Source: Citricoccus sp. K5 (GTDB lineage: Bacteria; Actinomycetota; Actinomycetes; Actinomycetales; Micrococcaceae). From it: a stretch of 64,000 nucleotides of DNA. The DNA is taken from positions 823,147-887,146 of the forward strand of contig NZ_LR732817.1 in assembly GCF_902506195.1 (NCBI RefSeq), given 5' to 3'. The notes beneath the pieces were generated by a model. It had not been told where the DNA came from. It was given only the letters and a program-made list of their open reading frames with translations, and searched no databases. Within the stretch, counting starts at the first letter, position 1, and the number at the start of each line of letters is the position of its first letter. Shown here in pieces: positions 9,521 to 18,437 of this stretch. Position numbers and translations under genes: made by a program.

Positions 9521-9580
9521 GTAGCCAGCTACGAATACAGCACTCAGCTCTTGTGGAGCGGAACGTGGTCTGAATCACGT
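9521..9580. promoter_or_regulatory. two inverted repeats upstream of the GntP permease gene
   Basis: The 153-base gap between the regulator and the permease contains a perfect 5-bp inverted repeat, GTAGC-CA-GCTAC (9521-9532), and an imperfect one, ACGTGGT-CTGA-ATCACGT (9563-9580, 6 of 7 pairs). The second also reads as a degenerate Crp/GlxR site (CGTGG-N6-TCACG). They are candidate operators for the PucR-type protein and a Crp-like regulator; this is inference from symmetry and position. Confidence 0.4.
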
Positions 9581-9646
9581 CTCCGGGGCATGGTGGTAGG
9601 TGCGGCCCGTCAGCGCCGTGACACCTCACTCATCAAGGAGACCCGA

Positions 9647-11173
9647 ATGATCTTGGGGATCATTGGCATCATCCTGTCCCTCGCCCTGCTGATCACGCTG
9701 GCATACCGCGGCATGCCCGTCATCATCGCGGCGCCCATCGCGGCCGTCGTGGCCCTGGTGTTCTCCGGCGCGCCGATCCTGGCCTCCTACACGGAGATCT
9801 TCATGCCGGCACTCGCCGGGTTCGTGGGCCAGTACTTCCCGCTGTTCCTGCTCGGTGCCATGTTCGGCGTGCTGATGACGGTCACCGGTTATGCCGAGTC
9901 CATCGCCCGCTCGGTGGCCCGCTGGATCGGGGCCCGCAACGCCCTGGCCGCCACCGTGGTCACCTCCGCCCTGATGACCTACGGCGGCATCAGCCTCTTC
10001 GTGGTGGCCTTCGTGATGTTCCCCCTGGCCCGCGAACTGTTCCGCGTGGCGGACATCCCGAAGAGGCTGATCCCGGGGACCATCGCCCTGGGCATCTTCA
10101 CGTTCACCATGACGGCCCTGCCGGGTTCCCCTCAGGTCCAGAACCTGATCCCGGGACAGTTTTTCGGCACCGACGGTTTCGCGGCCCCGGGGGTCGGCCT
10201 GGTGGGGACCGTGATGATCCTTGGGCTCGGCCTGGCGTGGCTCGAGTTCCGGCGCCGCCGGCTCATGGCCAACGGTGAGCACTTCAGCGATGCCAGTCCC
10301 CGCCGCGGGGACGGACCCGGTGCGGCGCTGGCCGGATCCGAGGCTGATTCCGCGACGGATTCCGCGACGGCTTCTGGAAGTGGCCCCGGCTCTTCTGCGA
10401 GTGGCCCCGACTCCGGCGCCCAGGTCCAGGTCAAGGAGGCCGAGGCCGGCACCTCCGGCGCCCTCATGACCCCGCGCAACGGGGTCGAGGCCTTCATCCC
10501 GCTGCTGGCCGTCATCGCCGTCAACTTCGGCTGCACCCTGCTGATCTTCCCCGCACTGAACTGGGACTACCTGCAGGAGGAGAAGTTCGGCGTCATCGAG
10601 TTGAGCTCCCGTGCCGGCATCTGGGCCGTCATCATCGCCCTGGCCGTGGCCATCCTGGTCATCGTGGCCTTCAACGTCCGCCGCTTCGGAGACCTGCGCA
10701 AGGCCTTCGTGGACGGGGCCAAGGGCTCCATGCTGCCGATCTTCTCCACGGCCTCGGAAGTCGGCTACGGTGCCGTCGTCGCCTCCGTGGCGGCCTTCGC
10801 CGTGATCCGGGACTCCGTGTTCAACATGGGCGGCAACGCGCTGGTCACCTCGGTGTTCTCCACCTCGGTCACCGCCGCCATCACGGGCTCCTCCTCGGGT
10901 GGCATGACCATCGCCCTGAACGCCTTCGGCGACGACCTCAGGACGCTGGCCCTGGACCAGGGGGTGAGCCTCGAGGCCATGCACCGCCTGACCGCCATGG
11001 CCGCCGGCGGCCTGGACACCCTGCCGCATTCCGGGGCCGTGGTCACCCTGCTGATCGTCTGCGGTATGACCCACCGCCAGTCCTACAAGGACATCTTCAT
11101 GGTCACCCTCGTCATGCCGGTCATCACGGTCGCCGTGCTCACCGCCGTGGTCTCGGTGGTCGGGGCCTTCTGA
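9647..11173 (+). CDS. GntP-family permease, probably 3-hydroxybutyrate or acetoacetate uptake
   Basis: 508-residue polytopic membrane protein of the GntP/gluconate permease family, with about 12 hydrophobic segments and the family's conserved Gly/Pro-rich stretches (TALPGSPQ; SSSGGM near the C-terminal half; LPHSGA). Some GntP members carry 3-hydroxybutyrate, and its place ahead of ketone-body catabolic genes suggests that substrate (inference). ATG at 9647 is preceded by AAGGAG with a 6-base spacing. Odd: residues ~206-280 are a hydrophilic loop rich in Ser, Gly, Ala and Asp, with repeats such as DSATDSAT, longer than usual between the two halves. Confidence 0.88.
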   Translation: MILGIIGIILSLALLITLAYRGMPVIIAAPIAAVVALVFSGAPILASYTEIFMPALAGFVGQYFPLFLLGAMFGVLMTVTGYAESIARSVARWIGARNALAATVVTSALMTYGGISLFVVAFVMFPLARELFRVADIPKRLIPGTIALGIFTFTMTALPGSPQVQNLIPGQFFGTDGFAAPGVGLVGTVMILGLGLAWLEFRRRRLMANGEHFSDASPRRGDGPGAALAGSEADSATDSATASGSGPGSSASGPDSGAQVQVKEAEAGTSGALMTPRNGVEAFIPLLAVIAVNFGCTLLIFPALNWDYLQEEKFGVIELSSRAGIWAVIIALAVAILVIVAFNVRRFGDLRKAFVDGAKGSMLPIFSTASEVGYGAVVASVAAFAVIRDSVFNMGGNALVTSVFSTSVTAAITGSSSGGMTIALNAFGDDLRTLALDQGVSLEAMHRLTAMAAGGLDTLPHSGAVVTLLIVCGMTHRQSYKDIFMVTLVMPVITVAVLTAVVSVVGAF

Positions 11174-11280
11174 TGCGCCCGGCCCGGCCGATCTAGGCTG
11201 GATGTCATCCACGCCACACCACGTCACTCCACACCACGCGACACCACGTCGCCTCCCGACTCACCCACAGGAGAACTCCC

Positions 11281-12501
11281 ATGACCACCACATCTTCTGC
11301 TCGCTCTGCTTCCCCCGCTGGACAGGACGCCGTGATCGTCGGCGGGGCCCGGACCCCGTTCACCCGGCTGCTGTCCCAGCAGGCCTCCCTGACCGCTGTG
11401 GACCTCGGCGCCCACGCCATCCGGCACGCCCTGCAGCGTGCCGGCGTGGACGGCGCGGACGTGGACTCGGTCATCATGGGCCAGGTCGTCCAGGCGGGCC
11501 AGGGGCAGAACCCGGCCCGCCAATCGGCCCTCGCCGCCGGACTGGACTGGAGCGTGCCGGCCACGACCATCAACAAGGTGTGCCTGTCCGGCCTTACCGC
11601 CGTCATCGATGCGGCGCGGCTCATCCGCCTGGGTGAGGCCGAGGTGGTGGTGGCCGGCGGGCAGGAGTCCATGACCAACGCTCCACACCTGTTGGTGGGA
11701 GCCCGGAAGGGATACAAGTACGGCCCGACGACGGTGCTCGACTCGGTCGCCTACGACGGCCTGACCGATGCGCTCAGCAAGGAGGCGATGGGCGAGCTCA
11801 CCGAGTCCGGCAACACCGAGCGGCAGATCGACCGCCCCGCCCAGGACGAGGTCGCCGCGGCCTCGCACCGGCGAGCCGCCGCTGCTCAGGCCGACGGCAC
11901 CTTCGAGACAGAGATCGCGCCCATCGAGATTCCGCAGCGCAAGGGCGAGCCGGTCGTCCTGTCCCAGGACGAGGGCGTGCGTCCGGACACCACCGTGGAC
12001 TCCCTGGCCGGCTTGCGCCCGGCGTTCGCGCAGGAGGGGGGCATCACCGCTGGCAACTCCTCGCCGCTCTCCGACGGCGCCGCCGCCCTGGTGGTCACCT
12101 CGAGGGCCTATGCGGAGTCCCGTGGGCTGACCGTGCTGGCCACCGTCGGGGCTCCCGGCCAGGTGGCCGGGCCGAAGGACTCGTCCTTGCACTCCCAGCC
12201 GTCCAACGCCATCCGGGCTGCTCTGGCCAAGGAGGGTTGGTCCGTGGGGGACTTGGACTTCATCGAGATCAACGAGGCCTTCGGCGCCGTGGCGGTCCAG
12301 TCCCTGAAGGACCTGGAGTACCCGCTGGAGCGGACCAACCTCCACGGCGGTGCCATCGCCCTGGGTCACCCCATCGGCGCTTCCGGGGCTCGGCTGGCCC
12401 TGACCGCCGCCCTGGAACTGTCCCGGCGCGGCGGAGGCCGAACCGCCGTCAGCCTGTGCGGTGGTGGCGGCCAGGGCGAGGCCCTGCTGCTGAGTCTCTG
12501 A
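11281..12501 (+). CDS. acetyl-CoA C-acetyltransferase (thiolase)
   Basis: 406 residues, normal thiolase length. It has the nucleophilic Cys in VCLSG (about residue 101), GGQESM, the NEAFGAVA motif, GHPIGASG with the catalytic His, and the C-terminal catalytic Cys in CGGGGQG. It should cleave acetoacetyl-CoA to two acetyl-CoA, the last step of 3-hydroxybutyrate breakdown, or run in reverse. It follows the permease by 107 bases; AGGAGA precedes the ATG, and TAGGCT at 11194-11199 is a possible internal -10. A broader 3-ketoacyl-CoA role is possible, but the neighbours favour acetoacetyl-CoA. Confidence 0.93.
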   Translation: MTTTSSARSASPAGQDAVIVGGARTPFTRLLSQQASLTAVDLGAHAIRHALQRAGVDGADVDSVIMGQVVQAGQGQNPARQSALAAGLDWSVPATTINKVCLSGLTAVIDAARLIRLGEAEVVVAGGQESMTNAPHLLVGARKGYKYGPTTVLDSVAYDGLTDALSKEAMGELTESGNTERQIDRPAQDEVAAASHRRAAAAQADGTFETEIAPIEIPQRKGEPVVLSQDEGVRPDTTVDSLAGLRPAFAQEGGITAGNSSPLSDGAAALVVTSRAYAESRGLTVLATVGAPGQVAGPKDSSLHSQPSNAIRAALAKEGWSVGDLDFIEINEAFGAVAVQSLKDLEYPLERTNLHGGAIALGHPIGASGARLALTAALELSRRGGGRTAVSLCGGGGQGEALLLSL

Positions 12502-12554
12502 GATCCACCCCCACCTCACCACCCCCACCCCAACGCAGAAGGCAGGAACGTTCC

Positions 12555-13361
12555 GTGACCGAACCAGGGACCGCACCAGTGACAGAGCATCAGCAGACCA
12601 CCGGGATCTTCCGGGACGGCATCCTCGCCGGACGGACCGCGGTGGTGACGGGAGGGGCCTCCGGGATCGGGGCGGCCTGTGTGCGTGCCCTGGCTGCGGC
12701 GGGGGCCACGGTGACCGTGGCCGATCTGAACGCGGAAGCGGCCGAGGCGCTCGCATCCGAGGTCGGCGGCACGGCCTGGGTGGCCGACCTCGCCGACACC
12801 GAGGCCCTGGACGACCTCCGGCTGGACACGGACATCCTGGTCAACAACGCGGGGATCCAGCGGGTCGCCCCGATCCACGAGTTCGACCCCCAGGCGTGGA
12901 GGTTCATCCACCGGCTCATGCTGGAGTCGCCGTTCCTGCTCACCCGGGCCGTCCTGCCGGGCATGTACGAACGGGGCTTCGGCCGGATCATCAACCTCTC
13001 CTCCGCCCACGGTATGCGCGCCTCGGCCTTCAAGAGTGCGTATGTCTCCGCCAAGCACGGTCTCGAGGGCCTGTCCAAGGTGACCGCCCTGGAGGGCGCG
13101 GAGCACGGGGTGACGTCGAACTGCATCAACCCGTCCTATGTGCGCACCCCGCTGGTGGAGAAGCAGATTGCCGACCAGGCGAAGAGCCACGGCATCTCGG
13201 AGGACGAGGTCGTGGAGAAGGTCATGCTGACCGAGTCCGCCGTCAAGCGCCTCGTCGAGCCGGAAGAGGTGGCCTCGCTGGTGCTCTGGCTGGCCTCGGA
13301 CGTCTCCGGCATGGCCACCGGCGGTTCCTATGCGATGGACGGTGGCTGGACCGCCAGCTGA
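12555..13361 (+). CDS. bdhA: 3-hydroxybutyrate dehydrogenase (SDR family)
   Basis: 268-residue classical short-chain dehydrogenase: TGGASGIG nucleotide loop (near residue 36), NNAG, catalytic Ser in SSAHG, and YVSAK as the YxxxK pair. The INPSYVRTPLVEKQI segment resembles bacterial D-3-hydroxybutyrate dehydrogenases, and the gene is flanked by thiolase and acetoacetate CoA-transferase genes. It should oxidise 3-hydroxybutyrate to acetoacetate with NAD in the cytoplasm. The GTG at 12555 has AGGAA upstream; an internal GTG 12 codons later (VTEHQQ) is a possible alternative start. Confidence 0.88.
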   Translation: MTEPGTAPVTEHQQTTGIFRDGILAGRTAVVTGGASGIGAACVRALAAAGATVTVADLNAEAAEALASEVGGTAWVADLADTEALDDLRLDTDILVNNAGIQRVAPIHEFDPQAWRFIHRLMLESPFLLTRAVLPGMYERGFGRIINLSSAHGMRASAFKSAYVSAKHGLEGLSKVTALEGAEHGVTSNCINPSYVRTPLVEKQIADQAKSHGISEDEVVEKVMLTESAVKRLVEPEEVASLVLWLASDVSGMATGGSYAMDGGWTAS

Positions 13362-13409
13362 GACCGCAGACCAGCAGACCAGAAGACCAGCAGAACGGAA
13401 GGACAGACC

Positions 13410-14210
13410 ATGAGTGTGGACAAGACGGTGGGTACCGCGGCGGAGGCAGTGGCCGATATCGGTGACGGCTCCTCGCTGGCGGTGGGTGGTTTCGGGTTGT
13501 CCGGCAATCCGGTCCAGTTGATCGAGGCATTGAGGGATCAGGGAGCGAAGGAGCTGTCCATCGTGTCCAACAACTGCGGCGTGGACGGCTGGGGCCTTGG
13601 GCTGCTGCTGGCCTCCGGGCAGATCGCCAAGATGACCTCGTCCTATGTGGGGGAGAACAAGGAGTTCGCCCGTCAGTACCTCGAGGGTGAGCTGGAGGTC
13701 GAGCTGGTGCCGCAGGGCACCCTGGCGGAGAAGCTGCGGGCCGGGGGAGCCGGCATTCCCGCGTTCTACACGCGTTCCGGCGTCGGGACCCAGGTGGCCG
13801 ATGGTGGCCTGCCGATGCGGTACAACACGGATGGGACGGTGGCGAAGGCCTCGGCGCCGAAGGACGTGCGGTCCTTCTCCCTGGGCCAGACGGGGGAGAA
13901 GGACTACGTCTTGGAGGAGTCCATCGTGACGGACTTCGCGCTGGTCCACGCGGCGGTCGGTGACCGCCACGGCAACCTGGTCTTCAACAAGGCCACCCGC
14001 CAGTTCGCGCCGCCGGCGGCGATGTCCGCGACCGTGTGCATCGCCCAGGTGGAGAAGCTGGTCGAGCCCGGGGAGATCGATCCGGACCAGGTCCACCTGC
14101 CGGGGGTCTATGTGCACCGGATCGTGGAGGTCGGGCCGGACATCGAGAAGCCGATCGAGAAGCGAACCGTCCGCGCCGCCGGCCCGGACAGTGAGGAGGG
14201 GAACCGATGA
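13410..14210 (+). CDS. 3-oxoacid CoA-transferase subunit A
   Basis: 266-residue alpha subunit of a family I CoA-transferase. It carries the GGFGLSGNP glycine-rich signature near the N terminus and the [15 protein letters not shown] segment. With subunit B it moves CoA from succinyl-CoA to acetoacetate (SCOT type). 3-oxoadipate CoA-transferase (PcaI) is the main alternative from sequence alone, but no protocatechuate genes are in view and the dehydrogenase upstream points to acetoacetate. Its TGA overlaps the ATG of the next gene (ATGA), so translation is probably coupled. Confidence 0.92.
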   Translation: MSVDKTVGTAAEAVADIGDGSSLAVGGFGLSGNPVQLIEALRDQGAKELSIVSNNCGVDGWGLGLLLASGQIAKMTSSYVGENKEFARQYLEGELEVELVPQGTLAEKLRAGGAGIPAFYTRSGVGTQVADGGLPMRYNTDGTVAKASAPKDVRSFSLGQTGEKDYVLEESIVTDFALVHAAVGDRHGNLVFNKATRQFAPPAAMSATVCIAQVEKLVEPGEIDPDQVHLPGVYVHRIVEVGPDIEKPIEKRTVRAAGPDSEEGNR

Positions 14211-14851
14211 GTTGGAGCCGAGATGAGATGGCGGCCCGGGCGGCGCAGGAGTTGCCGGACGGTGCCTATGTGAACCTGGGGATCGGGATGCCGACGCTGA
14301 TCCCGAACCACATCCCGGAGGGGCGCACCGTGGTGCTGCAGTCCGAGAACGGGATCCTCGGGGTGGGTCCGTACCCGTTCGAGGAGGACGTGGATCCGGA
14401 TCTGATCAATGCGGGCAAGGAGACGGTGACGGTCCGTCCGGGGGCCTCGTTCTTCGATTCGGCGTCCTCGTTCGGGATGATCCGCGGTGGCAAGATCGAC
14501 GTCGCGGTGCTCGGTGGGATGCAGGTGGCTCAGAACGGGGATCTGGCGAACTGGATGGTGCCGGGCAAGATGGTCAAGGGCATGGGCGGGGCCATGGACC
14601 TGGTCCACGGTGCCGGCCGGGTGATCGTGCTGATGGACCACAACGCCCGGGACGGGGCCCCGAAGGTCCTCACGGAGTGTGACCTGCCGCTGACGGGCCA
14701 GGGGGTGGTGGACCGGATCATCACGGACAAGGCCGTGATTGACGTGGACAAGACGACGGATCCGAGCGCCCCGCGCCTGGTGCTGGTCGAGACCGCTCCC
14801 GGGCTCACGGAGGATGAGGTCCGCGAGGCCACCGGCGCCACCCTGTACTGA
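14207..14851 (+). CDS. 3-oxoacid CoA-transferase subunit B
   Basis: 214-residue beta subunit. The SENGILG motif (about residue 46) holds the catalytic Glu that forms the CoA thioester, and GGMQV and the [11 protein letters not shown] segment are typical of the family. It works as a heteromer with the preceding subunit, whose stop it overlaps by 4 bases. It is the last gene of the operon; a strong hairpin follows 40 bases later. Confidence 0.93.
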   Translation: MSWSRDEMAARAAQELPDGAYVNLGIGMPTLIPNHIPEGRTVVLQSENGILGVGPYPFEEDVDPDLINAGKETVTVRPGASFFDSASSFGMIRGGKIDVAVLGGMQVAQNGDLANWMVPGKMVKGMGGAMDLVHGAGRVIVLMDHNARDGAPKVLTECDLPLTGQGVVDRIITDKAVIDVDKTTDPSAPRLVLVETAPGLTEDEVREATGATLY

Positions 14852-14890
14852 CGCACACCTCCACGGCCCGACGCCGGCCGGTGGGTACCG

Positions 14891-14924
14891 GGGGCCCGAC
14901 CACCTTGCGCGGTGGTCGGGCCCC
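14891..14924 (+). terminator. terminator after the ketone-body operon
   Basis: Perfect 14-bp stem: GGGGCCCGACCACC at 14891-14904, loop TTGCGC, GGTGGTCGGGCCCC at 14911-14924. There is no U-run, which is common for GC-rich actinobacteria. Confidence 0.85.
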
Positions 14925-15063
14925 GTGCTCCGCGCCGACTCACCGCCCAGCATCCCACCGCTGTTATCGCTTCGTGACTACCGTGGGAAAGGTCGGCACC
15001 GAGACTTCCCCAACCCAGCCCCTGGTGCCGCGGGATGATCGCGTCCGGGGGCAAGTGTGGAAC

Positions 15064-15759
15064 ATGATCCGGTTCGAGCAGGTCTCCAAGGTCTATGACC
15101 GCCGTTCCCGTCCGGCATTGCACGACGTGACGGTGGAGTTCGAGCGGGGTGAGTTCGTCTTCCTCGTGGGTGCCTCCGGTTCCGGGAAGTCCACCTTCAT
15201 CCGCCTGATGCTGCGTGAGGAACGCGCCAGCAGCGGGACGGTCTACGTGGTCGGTCGGAACGTGGCACGGCTGCCCTCGTGGCGTGTGCCGAAGCTGCGC
15301 CGGGGGATCGGCGTGGTCTTCCAGGACTTCCGCCTGCTGCCCAACAAGACCGTCTACGGGAACGTGGCCTTCGCCATGCAGGTGCTCGGCAAGGGCCGGG
15401 CGCAGATCCGCCAGACCGTCCCCGAGGTCCTCGAGACCGTGGGCCTGGAGGGCAAGGAGAAGCGTATGCCGCACGAGCTCTCCGGTGGCGAGCAGCAGCG
15501 CGTGGCGATCGCCCGCGCCATCGTCAACCGGCCGGAGATCCTGCTGGCCGACGAGCCGACCGGCAACCTCGACCCGGAGACCTCACTGGGCATCATGGCC
15601 GTGCTGGACAAGATCAACCAGAACGGCACCACCGTGGTCATGGCCACCCATGACGACGACATCGTGAACCAGATGCGCCGCCGCGTGGTGGAGTTGGACG
15701 CCGGCGGGATCGTCCGTGACGAGTCCGGTGGCGGGTACCGGACGGCGGTGACGGCATGA
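15064..15759 (+). CDS. ftsE: cell division ATP-binding protein FtsE
   Basis: 231-residue ABC ATPase: Walker [10 protein letters not shown] (about residue 37), Q-loop [10 protein letters not shown] (with the FtsE-typical Asp-Phe), signature [14 protein letters not shown], Walker [10 protein letters not shown], and the switch His in ATHDD. It partners FtsX at the division site to activate peptidoglycan hydrolysis. ATG at 15064 is chosen because family conservation begins there ([11 protein letters not shown]); the longer frame upstream is unrelated. Its stop overlaps ftsX by ATGA. Confidence 0.96.
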   Translation: MIRFEQVSKVYDRRSRPALHDVTVEFERGEFVFLVGASGSGKSTFIRLMLREERASSGTVYVVGRNVARLPSWRVPKLRRGIGVVFQDFRLLPNKTVYGNVAFAMQVLGKGRAQIRQTVPEVLETVGLEGKEKRMPHELSGGEQQRVAIARAIVNRPEILLADEPTGNLDPETSLGIMAVLDKINQNGTTVVMATHDDDIVNQMRRRVVELDAGGIVRDESGGGYRTAVTA

Positions 15760-16670
15760 GGTTCGCCTTCGTCCTCGGGGAGACGTTCTCCGGCATCCGC
15801 CGCAACCTGTCCATGGTCGTCTCGGTCGTGCTCGTGACCTTCATCTCGCTGACCTTCGTCGGGGCGGCGGGCCTGCTGCAGCAGCAGATCAACCAGATGA
15901 AGGGGTACTGGTATGACCGGGTCGAGGTGGCCATCTTCCTCTGCACGGACACCTCCACCACCACCTCGTGCGCCTCCGGTCCTGTCACGGACAGCCAACG
16001 CCAAGCCATCCAGGACCTGCTGGAGTCGCCCACGGCCGCCCCCTACGTCAAGAGCTTCGACTACGAGTCGCAGGACCAGGCCCTGGAGATCTTCCAGGAG
16101 CAGTTCAAGAACTCCGCCATGGCGGGCACCGTCACGGCAGACCAGTTGCCGGAGTCCTTCCGGGTGGCGCTGGTGGATCCCGAGCAGTACGAGGTCGTCA
16201 ACGAGCTGTTCTCCTCCATGCCCGGCGTGGAGATCGTGTCCGACCAGCGCGAGTTGCTGGAGCAGATCTTCTCCCTGATGAACATGGCATCCGTCATCGC
16301 GGTCTCCGTGGCGGTGGTGATGCTGGTCTGTGCGGTGTTGCTGATCGCGACCACCATCCGGCTCTCCGCGTTCTCCCGCCGGCGCGAGACCGGAATCATG
16401 CGCCTGGTCGGTGCCTCGAAGACCATGATCCAACTGCCCTTCCTGTTGGAGGGGGTGATCGCCGCCCTCGCGGGCGCCGTCCTGGCCAGCATCACCACGT
16501 GGGCCGTGGCGGAGTTCTTCATCGGCGACTGGCTCACCGGCCAGTACCCGGGAACCGGTTTCATCGCGGGCGGGGACGCCCTGATCCTGATCCCCCTGCT
16601 GCTGGGCGTGGCGGTCCTGCTGGCCGCGCTTTCGTCGATCCTCACCCTGAGGCGTTACCTTAAGGTGTGA
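15756..16670 (+). CDS. ftsX: cell division membrane protein FtsX
   Basis: 304 residues with the FtsX layout: one N-terminal helix (~20-42), an extracellular domain (~43-180) containing two Cys about a dozen residues apart (FLC...SCASG), then three helices toward the C terminus. FtsX relays ATP hydrolysis by FtsE to an extracellular hydrolase; the coiled-coil M23 protein encoded 147 bases downstream is the obvious candidate partner. Confidence 0.96.
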   Translation: MRFAFVLGETFSGIRRNLSMVVSVVLVTFISLTFVGAAGLLQQQINQMKGYWYDRVEVAIFLCTDTSTTTSCASGPVTDSQRQAIQDLLESPTAAPYVKSFDYESQDQALEIFQEQFKNSAMAGTVTADQLPESFRVALVDPEQYEVVNELFSSMPGVEIVSDQRELLEQIFSLMNMASVIAVSVAVVMLVCAVLLIATTIRLSAFSRRRETGIMRLVGASKTMIQLPFLLEGVIAALAGAVLASITTWAVAEFFIGDWLTGQYPGTGFIAGGDALILIPLLLGVAVLLAALSSILTLRRYLKV

Positions 16671-16685
16671 TGATGGTGAGACAGG

Positions 16686-16709
16686 TGTGACTCGTGTGAC
16701 ACTTGTGAC
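16686..16709. promoter_or_regulatory. three direct TGTGAC repeats at 9-bp spacing, MtrA-type site
   Basis: TGTGAC occurs at 16686, 16695 and 16704; on the other strand this is GTCACANNN three times in tandem. The mycobacterial response regulator MtrA is known to bind tandem GTCACA-type 9-mers ahead of dnaA/oriC and peptidoglycan hydrolase genes such as ripA. This array sits about 110 bases before the M23 hydrolase start. GATAGT at 16729-16734 is a possible -10 element downstream of it. Confidence 0.65.
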
Positions 16710-16817
16710 CAGATGTTGTCCGATTCGAGATAGTGCACCGCCTGATTCACCCGCAGGTCGCGGGCCCGCCCACGGGCCCACCGACCGTCTCTGACCGTAT
16801 TCCTGACGGAGGAACCC

Positions 16818-18347
16818 GTGAAGCCACGCCGACTCTCCCGCGCCATCATCGGTGCCGGACTGGTCACCTTCCTGACCCTGTCCATGGGCGGCACCGCCAC
16901 GGCACAGGACTCGATCGATGACCTGCAGCGCCAGATCGAGCAGGCAGAGCGCCAGCAGTCCGAGATCGATGAGGAGATCGGCGACCTGGGCGGGAAGCAG
17001 TCGGACCTGGAGGATCGCCAAGGTGATCTCGATGCGTCTCTCGAGGGCCTGGACTCCGACATCGCGGATAAGATCCGCGAACTGAACTCGCTCCAGGACC
17101 AATTGCCCGGGGCCCAGGAGGCGCTGACTGCCGCCGAAGGCCAGGTCTCGGCCGCCGCTGCGGAGGTCCAGTCACTCAATGAACGTGTGCGGCAGGCCGA
17201 ATCGAGCCGCTCCGAGATCCTCGCCGAGATCGCCGCGAGCGAGCAGGAGTTGGACGTGGCCTCCGCCGAGATCGGGCAGATCGCCAACCAGGCCTACAAG
17301 CAGGGTGGTGTCTCCTCGGACCTTGCCTTCATCCTGGGCATGAGCGACTCCTCGTTGCCGGACGCCATGGGACTGGCGAACCAGGCCATGCGGATCCAGA
17401 ACAGCCGCATTTCCACCGTCTCGCAGAGCAAGTCCACGGACGTCAACGCCGAGGTGCGCCTGGCCGCCGTCGAGACGGAGATCCGTGACCTGCGGGCCCA
17501 AGCCGAAGAGGCGCTGCAGCGCGAGGAGCAGGCCCGTGACGCCGCCGCCACCGCCAAGCGGGAACTCGACCAGATGGTCTCCACCACGTCGGAGCTGACC
17601 GACGAGCTCAAGGCGCAGCGCCCTCAGATCCAGGCGCAGATCGACGCCAACCGAGCGGCTCAGGACCAGGTCAACGATCAGATCGCCGAGCGCCAACGGG
17701 CGTTGACGGCCCAGGCTGGCAAGGCCAGCGACCTTCAGGAACAGCACCGTGCGGCCGTGGCCGAGGCCGAACGCAAGCGCCGCGAGGCCGAGGAGGCGGC
17801 CCGCAAGGCCCGGCAGGCCTCGGCTGCGAACCGGGCAGCCGCGCAGGCCTCGGCCGAGCAGGCCGAACGCGAGGCCAGCGCCGCGGAGGACCGGGCGAGC
17901 GAGGCGGAGAAGGCGGCCAGCACCTCGAGCAGCTGGGGCCTGCAGTGGCCGCTGAACACGTACATCACCTCGGGATTCGGCTGGCGTCCGACGCCGTCCG
18001 GCACCTTCGACTACGGGGGCGCCGGAGGCTACGTCCACACCGGCATGGACTTCGGCGGTGGCTGCGGCCTGCCGATCCGGGCCTCGGCGGACGGCGAGGT
18101 CTGGAACGCGGACTGGGCGGTGTGGACCTCGGGCAAGCGCGTGGTCATCTCCCACGGCGTGGTCAACGGGCGTGCCCTGGCCACCAAGTACCACCACATG
18201 ACCCGGTACATCGTGTCCCCGGGGCAGGACGTCAAGCGCGGCCAGATCATCGGCTACACCGGCACCACCGGCAACTCCACCGGCTGCCACCTGCACTTCG
18301 AGACGATCCTGGACGGCCAGGCCGTCAACCCCGCCGGTCTGCTCTGA
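16818..18347 (+). CDS. secreted coiled-coil M23 (LytM) peptidoglycan peptidase
   Basis: 509 residues: signal peptide (residues 1-~30, two Arg then a hydrophobic core ending TATA), a very long Glu/Gln/Ala/Arg-rich coiled coil (~33-370) and a C-terminal M23 domain (~375-509). The zinc-site motifs are intact: HTGMD (HxxxD) and CHLHFE (HxH). The layout matches EnvC-type FtsEX-controlled hydrolases, but here the enzyme looks active, so it may be both FtsX partner and endopeptidase (inference). GTG at 16818 follows GGAGGAA. The three GTCACA 9-mers upstream suggest MtrA control. A paired coiled-coil hydrolase next to ftsEX is also known from other Gram-positives (RipC, PcsB), with different catalytic domains. 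Confidence 0.92.
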   Translation: MKPRRLSRAIIGAGLVTFLTLSMGGTATAQDSIDDLQRQIEQAERQQSEIDEEIGDLGGKQSDLEDRQGDLDASLEGLDSDIADKIRELNSLQDQLPGAQEALTAAEGQVSAAAAEVQSLNERVRQAESSRSEILAEIAASEQELDVASAEIGQIANQAYKQGGVSSDLAFILGMSDSSLPDAMGLANQAMRIQNSRISTVSQSKSTDVNAEVRLAAVETEIRDLRAQAEEALQREEQARDAAATAKRELDQMVSTTSELTDELKAQRPQIQAQIDANRAAQDQVNDQIAERQRALTAQAGKASDLQEQHRAAVAEAERKRREAEEAARKARQASAANRAAAQASAEQAEREASAAEDRASEAEKAASTSSSWGLQWPLNTYITSGFGWRPTPSGTFDYGGAGGYVHTGMDFGGGCGLPIRASADGEVWNADWAVWTSGKRVVISHGVVNGRALATKYHHMTRYIVSPGQDVKRGQIIGYTGTTGNSTGCHLHFETILDGQAVNPAGLL

Positions 18348-18380
18348 GGCTGGCCCGGTGCCGTCCCTTGACGGCGGCGG

Positions 18381-18386
18381 TACACT
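18381..18386 (+). promoter_or_regulatory. candidate smpB -10 element TACACT
   Basis: TACACTGG 51 bases before smpB matches TACACTGG before ssrA (18989); about 13 of 16 bases agree around the two. No convincing -35 is seen, as is usual here. Confidence 0.4.
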
Positions 18387-18437
18387 GGTGAGTCTGTGTA
18401 TTGAGCATCCGACCCGTCGGAAAGGAGGGGACCGGCT

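Noticed and set aside
15354-17102. Long minus-strand open frame across ftsE/ftsX
   Set aside because: Runs antisense over two certain genes and has no family features.
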